A stretch of 64,000 bases of DNA from Syncephalis fuscata (Eukaryota > Zoopagomycota > Zoopagomycetes > Zoopagales > Piptocephalidaceae): contig JAHLTZ010000026.1 in NCBI GenBank assembly GCA_025786725.1, positions 1-64,000 on the forward strand. Reading direction: 5' to 3'. Of the stretch, positions 1 through 9,519 are shown piece after piece (positions within the stretch are counted from its first letter, which is position 1; each line of letters opens with the position of its first letter). Under the pieces are notes generated by a model. That model worked only from the letters and a program-made list of their open reading frames with translations. It was not told where the DNA came from and did not search any database. The translations under genes and the position numbers were made by a program.

Positions 1-1
1 T

Positions 2-1168
2 CATAATAACCATTTATATCGTAAAATTCGTAAAAATATTAATAATTTATCTCCACTACTTGTTGTTCAACCATCAGAAGCTCTACAAGCTCTTCAACTT
101 TGTCATCGACAAGCTGGTCATCCTGGAGCCGACGCAACTATTCGACGATTGCAACAATCTTATTATTGGCCCACACTAGCCGATGATACTCGCGCTTATG
201 TTCGTGGTTGCCCCCATTGTCAATTACATCGAAATGAGGCACCTACTGAACCGCTACATCCTATACCTGTTTATTCACCTTTTTACCGATTAGGCGTTGA
301 CCTAGTAGGTCCATTACCTGTATCCGCCCAAGGCTATCGTTTTATTGCCGTAGCTACCGATTATTTAACTAAGTGGTCTATTACTAAAGCCATTCCCGAT
401 AAATCCGCTACTAGTGTTGCCGCTTTCCTGTACAAACGTATCTTTCTGATATACGGCGCGCCACTACACATTCTTACTGACCAAGGACTGGAGTTTAAAA
501 ACCAAATCCTTCGCGAGTTGTGTCGATTATTCGATATTAAACACACGTTTGCTACTCCCTATCGTCCACAGACCAACGGGTTAGTGGAGCGTTTCAACCG
601 AACTTTAGGACAAGCTTTAGCTCGTTCTGTAGCTCTAAGTAAAGATCGAACAACATGGCCGCAGTATCTAGCCTCTATCACATTTACTTACAATATCAAT
701 AAGCAAGCTACTACTGGCTTCTCACCTGCCCAACTGTTACTCGGTTATCAGCCAAAAGGACCTGAGTTACTTACCTTACCTATTGCGCCGTACGATGAAG
801 AAGTTTATACGCGTGAGTTATACGCACGAGGAGCGCAGTTACAACAACAGCACGACGAACAGTTGCCGCTAGCTAAACAACGCATTGAAGCGAAACAACA
901 AAAGCAGAAATCGAAACACGATGCCCGACGTAAGATCGACAAAAATGAACTGACTGTTGGTGATCAAGTCTTTCTACGAAAAGACGAATTGCAGAATCGT
1001 TTCGACGCTAAATTACTACCTAAGTGGGACGGACCGTGCACTATTATTACTAGACACACCCCAGCCGTCTATACGATTAAGATTAAAGGTCAACTTCGTA
1101 AGGTTCATCGTGACCGTCTGAAACCGGCTCACACCTTTGATGCTTTTCCTGACGCTATAGAGGACTAG
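2..1168 (+). CDS. Ty3/gypsy retrotransposon pol, integrase end (5' partial)
   Basis: The frame is open from the left window edge and ends in TAG, giving 388 residues. It inserts element cDNA into host DNA. In order I see an HHCC zinc-binding module (CHRQAGHPG, then CPHCQLH), the catalytic core with Asp in GVDLVGP, Asp in LTDQGLEF and Glu in GLVERFN (the DDE triad), and a basic C-terminal region with a GPCTIITRH/KVHRDRLKP segment resembling the gypsy GPY-type domain. No chromodomain is visible. Reverse transcriptase, RNase H, gag and the 5' LTR must lie left of the window. The visible frame is uninterrupted, so the element may be young. The polypurine tract and LTR follow directly. Confidence 0.93.
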   Translation, partial: HNNHLYRKIRKNINNLSPLLVVQPSEALQALQLCHRQAGHPGADATIRRLQQSYYWPTLADDTRAYVRGCPHCQLHRNEAPTEPLHPIPVYSPFYRLGVDLVGPLPVSAQGYRFIAVATDYLTKWSITKAIPDKSATSVAAFLYKRIFLIYGAPLHILTDQGLEFKNQILRELCRLFDIKHTFATPYRPQTNGLVERFNRTLGQALARSVALSKDRTTWPQYLASITFTYNINKQATTGFSPAQLLLGYQPKGPELLTLPIAPYDEEVYTRELYARGAQLQQQHDEQLPLAKQRIEAKQQKQKSKHDARRKIDKNELTVGDQVFLRKDELQNRFDAKLLPKWDGPCTIITRHTPAVYTIKIKGQLRKVHRDRLKPAHTFDAFPDAIED

Positions 1169-1177
1169 GCGCGTCTT

Positions 1178-1187
1178 AGAAGAGGGG
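1178..1187 (+). other. Polypurine tract of the gypsy element
   Basis: A purine run (AGAAGAGGGG) lies 10 bases after the integrase stop codon and two bases before TGTAACACCC. This is where the plus-strand primer of an LTR retrotransposon sits. Confidence 0.75.
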
Positions 1188-1189
1188 CA

Positions 1190-1440
1190 TGTAACACCCG
1201 GAACTTACCCCGACCTTTTTTTCCCAAGTAATATTAATCATTATTAATGGGAAAATAATGTTAAGTCCGCTCGTATCTATAATCTCTATTTCAGTATAAG
1301 TACTTCACATTCATAACAAATAATAAAAACAGTAGTATTAGTATCATATTAACCTTGACTCTACTCCAACTTTGATTTTATTCTTTATTTTGGTGCCTTA
1401 TCCAATTAGCAATTAAACCATTGTTGTAAAATTAACAACA
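1190..1440 (+). mobile_element. 3' LTR of the gypsy element (right edge approximate)
   Basis: It starts TGTAACACCCGG, the TG-beginning LTR signature seen in many Ty3/gypsy elements, immediately after the polypurine tract. The right edge is a guess: ACAACA at 1435-1440 or GCA at 1443-1445 would both fit a CA end, and MFS coding sequence starts here. The 5' LTR and target-site duplication are outside the window. Confidence 0.6.
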
Positions 1441-2334
1441 GTGCACCAAAATTTACACTATCTTAAAGAGACCCTACCTACTCGTTTAACAAGTCGTTTT
1501 ACAACAGAGGAAGAACAGGGATTGCTAGATAGTCAGCAAACTGTACAACAGCCTATACTTCCTAAACTATACTCTTTTCTGCCGACCATCGATAAAGCAG
1601 GTCTTTATGTTATAGGACCGGTAATTCTGTCCTATACCGCTTATACACTATTGTTTTCCATTTTTGATTCTATTTCTCTGTTATGGATGTCTACAGCCAC
1701 AAATCTTCAAGGACTTGGTTTAGATTCAAGTCAGATTGGCTGGTTATTGACTGCAACAAATGTGGCAGCTTTTCTTGGACAATGGTTCATCTATGTTCCT
1801 GTTCATTATCGCTGTGGATCACTTTGGCTATATCGCTATGCACTGATCTTTTATATTCCATTTTCACTATTGCTTCCACTTTTAGGCCTTATGGTTCATC
1901 GTTCATTGATACCAAGTGATACAGGAAATAGTGTTACAGGTGGTTATTGGCACATGCTTTTAATTCTAATAGCCATTCGAGCTATTGTAAATGTATTTGC
2001 AGTGACTTGTCTACAAATGATGGTAAGCAATGTGTATTAATATAAAATTGTAAAAGATAATACTTATAATTAGGTGGTTAATGTTGGTCTTAAAATCAAT
2101 GCATTGGGCGTAGTCAACGGCATTGCCAATAGTTCAAGCTCGTTAGCTTTAGCCTTGGGACCTATAATTTCAGCGGTCATATGGGATTGGTCTACAAATG
2201 CTTCGGGGCTGTTATATCATGGAGCACTGGCCTGGCTGTTTCTTACGGTTGTTGCGCTGTCTAGTCTACTATTCTCCATCTGGCTTCCGTCAGAGTTGTC
2301 ACCTCGTCAACTTTTAGCAGAAGATGCTGACTGA
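1441..2334 (+). pseudogene. C-terminal half of an MFS transporter, cut by the LTR
   Basis: Two exons, 1441-2022 and 2074-2334 (intron GTAAGC...ATTAG), give about 280 residues. The fragment opens with YLKETLP, typical of the end of TM6 in tetracycline/ZIFL-type MFS proteins. A soluble loop follows, then roughly six hydrophobic segments: PVILSYTAYTLLFSIFDSIS; IGWLLTATNVAAFLGQWFIY; ALIFYIPFSLLLPLLGL; MLLILIAIRAIVNVFAV; ALGVVNGIANSSSSLALALG; GALAWLFLTVVALSSLLFSI. That is half of a 12-TM carrier. The first codon here is GTG, and a stop codon (1414-1416) lies in frame just upstream, inside the LTR. The N-terminal half should lie left of the retroelement. The substrate is unknown. Confidence 0.7.
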
Positions 2335-2779
2335 TAAAGTAATGTTTGGCTTAATCAACTCTAGTGCATTATTAAGTTTTTTGTTATTAATGTTGCATAT
2401 TCAACTAAAAATAATAATTTATAATAATTCTAGCGTATTGAAAACATTTAACTTTGCTGTACTACTATTGTAATGCTATCGATGTGTAATCTATAAACAA
2501 AACATAGTATGAGAACACATTGGACATTTGACATAGATTGGTTATCGTTAAACTAGTAGCCGAACTATAACGCAACAAGCCTTTGCTAATTTATTATCAA
2601 TTGTCTTTATTTATAAAAAGACCAGTCAGGCACGTGAGCACAGCTTTTATTTAGAACCTTCAACTTGTATTCTGCAGTCCCTGTGCTTTTTACTTTCTTT
2701 TCTTCAAATAATTTACCTTCTACATCATTACTAGTTCATCCAACATAATATTAAAAGTACTTGCTATTTAAGCAAAAGT
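2335..2779. other. Intergenic, no gene seen
   Basis: AT-rich spacer between the MFS remnant and the arrestin-like gene. It ends in a pyrimidine-rich stretch (2680-2720) just upstream of the arrestin ATG, as expected of a fungal promoter. No ORF or RNA gene is supported. Confidence 0.5.
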
Positions 2780-4498
2780 ATGCTAGGACTACCGATATTT
2801 ATTAAAGTAAAAATTGAACCAGAGCGTGGTGGACAAGACAATGACGGCGTTACTTCTGTACACTCATTTGTAGAAACGCACTCGCCACCGCCGGGATATT
2901 TACACCGCCAAAGCATAGATCAATTTCTTTTTGATCAACCATCGGAAGATGGACCGGTTGCACCAAATAATAGCAACGGAGAGTTATCGCATCCACTTCA
3001 GTTAAATCCTTACGCTACACGATCAGCTTCTAATTTAGATTCACTTCGGCCACCCGATTACTTTATCAACGATAAGGGTGTATCTAATCGAGATCCGTTA
3101 ATAGTAGGTATGCTTGGTCGAACACCATCTTACATCTGTGGTCGTGTGCGCGTTTCCTGGAAAGCATCCAAACCAACTGGTAATTCTACCAACTCAAGCG
3201 GTCAATGGAGTAGTAGTGAATCGCCCTATCAGCCATTGCAGTTAAAAATACTTTTTTCTGGTGTTTTATACGTATTCGGTTCTAAAAAGTATGTTAATGC
3301 GGAAAATTCATTTATACGAAAAGCTCCTATACGTAAAAATATAATTGATAAAAAGTTTGTTATATGGAAGGAGGGAAGTGCAGAAGGTGCGCGCAATGCT
3401 CATATATATCCTGTATATGATTTTGCTAAAAAACAATACACATTATTGGTGCCATTTAAAATTACTATTCCAGATCCTGTTGCTAATAGCTATGTATCGA
3501 CATTCGCCTTAGTAAGCTATTCGCTAAAAGCCACGCTTAACTATCAATTTAGCAGCTTTTTCTCCAATTCACTTAGTCTTAAAACCTCAAGTTCTCGTGA
3601 TTTGAAGATAAGACGGTGGCCTGGCTTTGAACAGTCTGAAAATGATACATCCGTCGAAGCGCGCAGCATAGGACAGCAGGCGTCACAAATGGGCTTTGTG
3701 TATAATGTTCGTATCCCACACTCATATTATGCTGGTGGTGACACGGCCAAGATAGACTTGTGTGTTGGCCCAGGTCTTATAAGTTTATTGAATACCGACT
3801 CAAATAACAATATTAATAATGTAGATCAAACAGATAATCCATTCCAATCAACATCGCAACAAACATCGGTAATTACAGCACAAAGTAGCCAAAATTCCGG
3901 TGATCTTCCACCAATGCCACCAGCTTACACTGTTGCAGCAGTTAACTCATTAGAGCCAGGAGTAATTGCAGACTTGCAAACACCCGATACGGTAACAGAT
4001 AATTCCGCTGTAAAACCAAGTGTTGAATTAAAACGTATAATTGTAAAGTTGGTGCGTCGAGAAAAGGTTATTTATCTCGATTATTTTGGAAAATCCTCAA
4101 GTACAATGGCTGAAATGTCTTTTGATGCACCACCTTACGATCCTGTAACAAAAACATACAAGCACACAGTATTTCTTACTATTCCCCGGGTTAATTCACC
4201 AACACTTCGTACAGTTGCAATACATACCAACTATTTTATAACCGTAACTATGGTCATGCGTGGGACGTCGAATACAACGGCCGAACTCCCGATAAAGTTA
4301 ATGCCGATTACACGAGATGAACGTCGTATGCCAGCAAACACAGAATATGGCTTGCCACTATGCGCTCAATCTGCAAACGGCCAATCAATAAACGGAGGTG
4401 GTGATAGCAATCTTGCATCATCATCAATGCAGCAATCGTACAGCCAAGGATGGGATACGGCCTACGTTGAACCGCCACCACCTTACTCTGGCGAGTAA
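2780..4498 (+). CDS. Arrestin-like (ART/alpha-arrestin) trafficking adaptor
   Basis: Single exon, 572 residues, ATG start. Alpha-arrestins recruit Rsp5/Nedd4 ubiquitin ligases to plasma-membrane transporters to drive endocytosis. The arrestin N-lobe runs from about residue 110 (YICGRVRVSWKA, later FALVSYSLKATL, a typical arrestin strand). The C-lobe includes ELKRIIVKLVRREKV and YFITVTMVMRG. PY motifs that could bind WW domains are PPAY near residue 378 and PPPPY at the very C-terminus (EPPPPYSGE); an SPPPGY lies near residue 36. Low-complexity linkers rich in Ser, Asn and Gln separate the lobes. The cargo cannot be inferred. Confidence 0.85.
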   Translation: MLGLPIFIKVKIEPERGGQDNDGVTSVHSFVETHSPPPGYLHRQSIDQFLFDQPSEDGPVAPNNSNGELSHPLQLNPYATRSASNLDSLRPPDYFINDKGVSNRDPLIVGMLGRTPSYICGRVRVSWKASKPTGNSTNSSGQWSSSESPYQPLQLKILFSGVLYVFGSKKYVNAENSFIRKAPIRKNIIDKKFVIWKEGSAEGARNAHIYPVYDFAKKQYTLLVPFKITIPDPVANSYVSTFALVSYSLKATLNYQFSSFFSNSLSLKTSSSRDLKIRRWPGFEQSENDTSVEARSIGQQASQMGFVYNVRIPHSYYAGGDTAKIDLCVGPGLISLLNTDSNNNINNVDQTDNPFQSTSQQTSVITAQSSQNSGDLPPMPPAYTVAAVNSLEPGVIADLQTPDTVTDNSAVKPSVELKRIIVKLVRREKVIYLDYFGKSSSTMAEMSFDAPPYDPVTKTYKHTVFLTIPRVNSPTLRTVAIHTNYFITVTMVMRGTSNTTAELPIKLMPITRDERRMPANTEYGLPLCAQSANGQSINGGGDSNLASSSMQQSYSQGWDTAYVEPPPPYSGE

Positions 4499-4907
4499 TG
4501 TTGTTATTTGTCTAAATCTTGTTACCACCCTAATAAAACTAATTAGTACGATAGATACATGGTTGATTGATAGTTTTGTATTCAGATAGCCATGAGATTG
4601 CTATTTATAACACTTTTGCACCATATTTATTATTATTCTACCGGATAATACTACATCCAGTTTATTTGGTATCCCGACTCTACCATAAAAGTAAATTGGC
4701 TAGATATTTATTGATGTCCCAATCTGTATCGATATTCTATCGTGTATAATCACATGTGCGTTCACAACATAGTTGTTTACCATTAAAGGAACCATTTTTC
4801 TATAAATTCGATTGAAATGCGTCCATTTTTTGTATTTGCCAATTAGCCTTCAATACCATTTTTTAAACCAGCTTTATTTTCCAGCTATCAAGCGACCGCT
4901 GATTAGA
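4499..4907. other. Intergenic, no gene seen
   Basis: AT-rich spacer between the arrestin-like gene and the secreted kinase-like gene. Short ORFs here have no coding character. Confidence 0.5.
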
Positions 4908-5885
4908 ATGTTTTCCACTAAACTTACTACTGCTGCAATAGCTATTTGCTTAGCAGTAAACGTATTACTAGCTACACAAATTAGCGCAGCTATACCCAAA
5001 ATATTTAAAAAAAATGGTATAAGTTTATTATTTATTTGATAATAATATATACTAATTGTAAATGGATCTAGGATATGAAATAAACGACCTTTTAAGCTTT
5101 TCGTCCGATAATCAGGGATTAACTAAATATGGGATTAGTCTGACAACGTCTTTTACTTCTTCCGATGGGCTACTACGTGCCAAAGCAAATTATGGCTCAA
5201 TGGCGGTTATGGTTTTGTGTGGCAGTAATGGCGAAAATCAACCCAAAGATCAAGTTTTTCAAATTTACAAGGTAAATAGAATCTAGTAAAACAATCGTAC
5301 TTTAGCCAATTTGCAATATTAACTAAAAAAAAAACATAGAAAATTTACAAGACAACGGTAAAAAGTATAATGCTATCCTACTCGAGCCAGTATCTTTTAC
5401 GACCAAAATCTAGTTTTTCGCTAAAAGACGGTATTTGTTACGTGGTGCCAAGTGAATGTAAAACAACGCTAAAACAACATCTATTAAAGCCTACTAATGA
5501 TACGCCGGAAAAGAAACGTACCTATGCACGTCAACTACTGGAGGATATTTGTCGTGGTAGGTAATTTGAGTTGGCACTATTGAAGTAGCTAATCAACGAG
5601 TAATTAGGTATTGTTTATCTTTTATTGCACGGATGGCTTTACAACCCAAGTTTAACAAGTAAGTACTACTAATGCTAAATCACTTAGGCTTATTAACTGC
5701 CGTTAGATATTTGCATGGATGCAAGCCAACCGTTGTTTATCGACTATACTGATGCTCAATCAGTGACGCCGGGTAAACTTATCAGAGGTAATGCCGTTTT
5801 TGACGAGGCAACTGATTTAAAGTTTGAAGAAAAAGTAACCAAAATTGAAACCGCTATAAATCGAATTTACTTAACCTTTTTGTAA
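4908..5885 (+). CDS. Secreted protein with degenerate protein-kinase-like fold (paralogue 1)
   Basis: Five exons: 4908-5016, 5072-5271, 5340-5556, 5608-5658, 5707-5885; 251 residues. Intron phases are 1, 0, 1, 1. The start is chosen because it gives a clean signal peptide (TTAAIAICLAVNVLLATQIS). C-terminally, GIVYLLLHGWLYNPSLTNIC followed by PLFIDYTDAQ resembles a kinase catalytic loop and DFG region. The HRD motif is replaced by HGW and DFG by DYT, and no N-lobe lysine is obvious. I infer a secreted pseudokinase; the family cannot be named from sequence alone. The gene at 45203-46198 has the same exon plan, including identical 109-nt first and 51-nt fourth exons, so the two are paralogues. 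Confidence 0.72.
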
Positions 5886-6899
5886 ATTGCTCTTATTGTA
5901 ATATGCCAACGTTTACAAAATAAAAAGTTTTTTAATTTAATTTAATTAATAATAATAATATAGAATGATATTCTGAAATAAAACATCAATTATAAGCATA
6001 AATAAGTACAAAGAATATGAGCCAAAAGGTTTAAATATTTTTTATTGATAACAAAAACGAACAATTATATAAATAGATTTTGTTTAAGTAAAGAATGATG
6101 CTTGAAATGTGAATAAAAGTGCGCAATTACAATTATTGGCATTTTTTGTTTAAATTGGTGTTAATTATTACATTTATACCATCGTGAACGAGTTTTATAG
6201 CAGCAATACAAGCCTACAGATCATTTGTCTAATTTTTATTTGAGCTGATGAATAATACAAAATTGCTTTAATTATTAACATTTACATTTTGGAAGAACTT
6301 ATTCACAAGTGATTAACTGAAGTTACAATGTAGTGTTTTCGTTTTCTTATACTTAATTACAGCATATTGATTGGTGATGTTCGACTACTTGCGTTGTTCA
6401 TTCATCCCAATGACATTCACTGTTCATTTTCATCCATCTTGCTTCCTTTCCACTTAATATCCTTTGTCTCTAGCAGTATCATTGACTAGTACGCACACTC
6501 GGTTCATTTAATATACAATTGTTTAACTAGCTAAATTGAATAACATTATAGCCAACATAAAAGTGCCAATTATACAATGTTCAATGATACAGTATCTATT
6601 TCACAACATTGCATACATTCAAGTCAAATGATATAGTAACGTTGTTATATACAATCTATATCGTTCGTGAATAAGCAGTAATTTAGTAGTAGTTTGTGTT
6701 AATCAAATGGCGACTTTATTAAGTAATAATGACTACATACTAATTGCTATTTAAATAACAATGCTATTACAATCACTTTAGTTTACATTGTTCACTAACA
6801 TAGCGTATTTTTACAAGTATATTGTCAATATATTTAATCAATTAATGTTAGTCTTTGTAAGCAAATAGAATATAAACATAGCTATAATAGCTTAATCAA
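5886..6899. other. AT-rich intergenic, no gene seen
   Basis: Very AT-rich with poly-A and poly-T tracts just after the secreted gene. Scattered ATTAATAATA patches are present. No ORF, RNA gene or clear repeat was found. Confidence 0.45.
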
Positions 6900-7163
6900 A
6901 CACAATTAAGATGGAACCACATGTTTATTACTACAAGTTTGCATACTTGATTGTATACAGACAAATACAGACTTGTTGGTAATATAAGAAATCCATCGAT
7001 TAAGGGTTGAATAAACCAGGGCATTGGCTGGGACTTGGTAGCTGAGTGGGCTGAGTGGTGTAGTTGTCAAATGATCTTGATTCTTGCCGAATATATACCT
7101 AAAATATATATAACTCGCAGTCCAATCATACTATCAGTGCCAATATTTTGAATGCGCCAGTTA
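6900..7163 (-). other. 3' flank of microexon gene A, homologous to that of gene B
   Basis: The block around 6908-6960 (TGTTTATTACTACAAG...) and the TTGCCGAATATATA segment near 7086 match, with divergence, the region downstream of gene B (57,660-57,860). This conserved non-coding 3' tail suggests the two genes were copied as whole units. Confidence 0.55.
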
Positions 7164-9045
7164 TTCTATAGTCATGAGCACATATAAAATATTATATGGT
7201 TAGCGTATGAGTTAGCATTATATGATTCTACTTACAATCTATTAATACAAGGCATCAAACACGTAAAGTGTACAGTATATATTTAATGCATCGTCAATAA
7301 TATACAGTATTACTTACGAGCTATTAATACAAGTCATCAAACACAAAGAATATGATGGTTGTTTAACGTATAGCCAATTAATATACAATGCCACTTACAT
7401 TCTATTATGTTAAGTTATTGATAAGCACAATACAAGTATATAATTAGTGTATAGCCAGTTAATATACAATACCATAATTGTTAAGTGAAACCCCCCTCCC
7501 TGTTTTTTAGGTAAAACAATATGCAAGCCAGTTTAAACAAGTAGGTCCAAAAACAAGACCTTGGCCAGAATAGCCAAGGAAAAACAATTAGGACCAACTT
7601 CAAGAGAATAGTGCTGTGTAGCACCATTCAAAAAAAGATGGTCCCGCATGAGATCTATATGGACCGGATTTTGCGCAAAAACGTAGCAGTCCACCCGTTA
7701 AAAGTTTGGAAAAGTCCAAAAATAGTGGGAAGCAGCGCAAATGCTTTAATTATGTGCAGCGGGGGCTCACAAGCTTTTCAAAATAAAATAAAAAATATAA
7801 TATAATATTACTTACTGCCTATTAATAAAAGTCATCAAACACGCAAAATGTACGGTATGTATTTAGTGCATAGTCAATTAATATACAATAACACTTACCC
7901 TCTATTAATACAAGTCATCAAACACGTAAAGTGCACGGTATATGCTTAGTGTATAGTCAATTAATATATAATACTACTTACGACCTATTAATACAAGCCA
8001 TCAAACACACAAAATGTACAAATATGTTTAGTGCATAGTTAATCAATATATAATGCCACTTACCAACTATTAATACAAGTCATCAAACGCAAAAAGTGCA
8101 CAGTATATAATTAATGCATAGTCAACTAATATACAATACTACTTACAACCTATCAATACAAGTCACCAAACACACAAAATGTACGGCATATGTTTAGTGC
8201 ATAGTCAATCAATATATAACATTACTTACCAACTATTAATACAAGTAATCAAACACGCAGAATGTACGGTATATATTTAGTGCATAGTCGAGCAATATAC
8301 AATGTCACTTACAAGCTATTAATACAAGTCATCAAACACGCAAAGTGCACAGTATATATTTAGTGCATAGTCAATCAATGTACGATATCACTTACGAGCT
8401 ATTAATACAGGTTATCGAACACACAAAGTGCACAGTATATATTTAGTGCATAATCAATTAATTATTACTATTGCTATTTACCTCCTATTAATACGAGTAA
8501 TCGAACACACAAAGTGCACAGTATATATTTAGTGCATAATCAATTAATTATTACTATTGCTATTTACCTCCTATTAATACGAGTAATCGAACACACAAAG
8601 TGCACAGTATATATTTAGTGCATAATTAATTATTATTCATATTGTTATTTACCTCCTATTAGTATAGATAGGCAATGTTAGTATCAGCAATATAATTTGT
8701 TTTATATTAAACCTACTTTTAACCAATGGTGCTATTTTATTTGTTTTACATTAAAAACAACAATTAATTATTATGCCAATAACTATGTGCAATCAACAAT
8801 TACCATCTATTTGCCATGTCCATTATTTGGATAACATACGATAAGCGCTGGAATAATGAGTCAATAATTGCGACTTACCATCTAATATTATCGTTGGTTA
8901 AACATAATGTTAGCAAACATTTCAAATTTCAAATTTATGACTACAACATACCACGACGAACCAAAGTTGGCTTAGCATCCACCATGGCTGTACTGGCTAC
9001 AAGGGCCACGAGGACGGTGCAGACGACGGCAATAAAAAGCTTCAT
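7164..9045 (-). CDS. Microexon gene A: secreted peptide precursor built from 3-nt exons
   Basis: Exon 1 (9045-8952, 94 nt) encodes a signal peptide (LFIAVVCTVLVALVASTA) ending KPTLVRR, then one base. Sixteen 3-nt microexons follow, at plus coordinates 8879, 8804, 8653, 8568, 8482, 8396, 8313, 8230, 8147, 8064, 7982, 7899, 7816, 7399, 7318 and 7236 (first base of each triplet). Each is preceded by an AG acceptor, usually TATTAATAG, and followed by GTAAGT, GTAAAT or GTAATT. The terminal exon begins at 7165. In phase 1 the triplets read DDGGGAPFGFGQGKSH, then TAA straddling the last junction. The product is 47 residues, a peptide precursor with a Kex2-type dibasic site. Function is unknown. The splicing model rests on sequence only; one intron carries a ~330-bp insertion. 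Confidence 0.66.
7201..8660 (-). repeat. Tandem array of ~83-bp intron units (gene A)
   Basis: Unit spacing is mostly 81-86 bp. On the minus strand each unit reads donor, a conserved block containing TATGCACTAAATATATAC and GTGTTTGATGACTTG, then the TATTAATAG acceptor, then a variable triplet. The three units at 8482-8655 are nearly identical, so they are recent copies. Spacing differences are not multiples of three and fall within the intron part. Confidence 0.9.
7475..7804 (+). mobile_element. ~330-bp insertion with A-rich tail inside a gene A intron
   Basis: The regular array is interrupted here by unrelated, more GC-rich sequence (GAAACCCCCCTCCCTG..., ...GCAGCGGGGGCTC) ending in an A-rich tail (AAAATAAAATAAAAAATATA). 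The 417-bp spacing replaces the usual ~83 bp, so one intron contains it. An A-rich 3' end suggests a SINE-like retroposed insertion on the plus strand. I see no A or B boxes and no certain target duplication. Confidence 0.45.
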
Positions 9046-9195
9046 GGTGAGATTGATTTGTTAAGACAAACAAGTAGAGTGAACGACAGAGTATGTCAAG
9101 TGCAAAGTAGGTAGAGTGAGTATTTGGCAGAAAGCAGAATGTGATGATGATACTGCTGGTTAGTTGTGTGTATTTTGTAAGCTATTTATATTAAT
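9046..9195 (-). promoter_or_regulatory. Core promoter and 5' leader of microexon gene A
   Basis: A TATA-like element (TATAAATAG on the minus strand, plus 9181-9189) lies about 137 bp before the ATG. Gene B has ATTTAAATAG about 138 bp before its ATG. Both share ACACACAACYAACCAGC and a TCATCATCACA block downstream. Conserved spacing and sequence support a shared core promoter. Confidence 0.55.
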
Positions 9196-9519
9196 ATTTA
9201 TTTTGAAGCACCAGCAATGTATCCTATAGAATATACCATTGAATACAGTGTAAACCAATAAAATGCATTAATATGACGATTTAACAGGCATGGATGAATA
9301 GCTGTAGTGTGCATTCTATACGTGCAACGGTAGTCTTCAAAGGTATTCACATGATGATTTGAAGTATGCGTATAGCAATGTACTAATGACATGCTAATGT
9401 GCAACCATGCCCTTGATTCAACCTGTTTGGCTTTTGCTCAGATGACGCGGCGAACCTAACCACCTGGTACATCTATGGTAGAAATTTGTGTACTATTCTT
9501 TACAATATCGTACATGGTT
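9196..9519. other. Upstream region of gene A, partly shared with gene B
   Basis: Weak similarity to 60,470-60,600 upstream of gene B (for example CAGTGTAAACCAATAAAATGCAT against AATGCAAACCAATTAAACAC). No ORF is supported. Confidence 0.4.
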
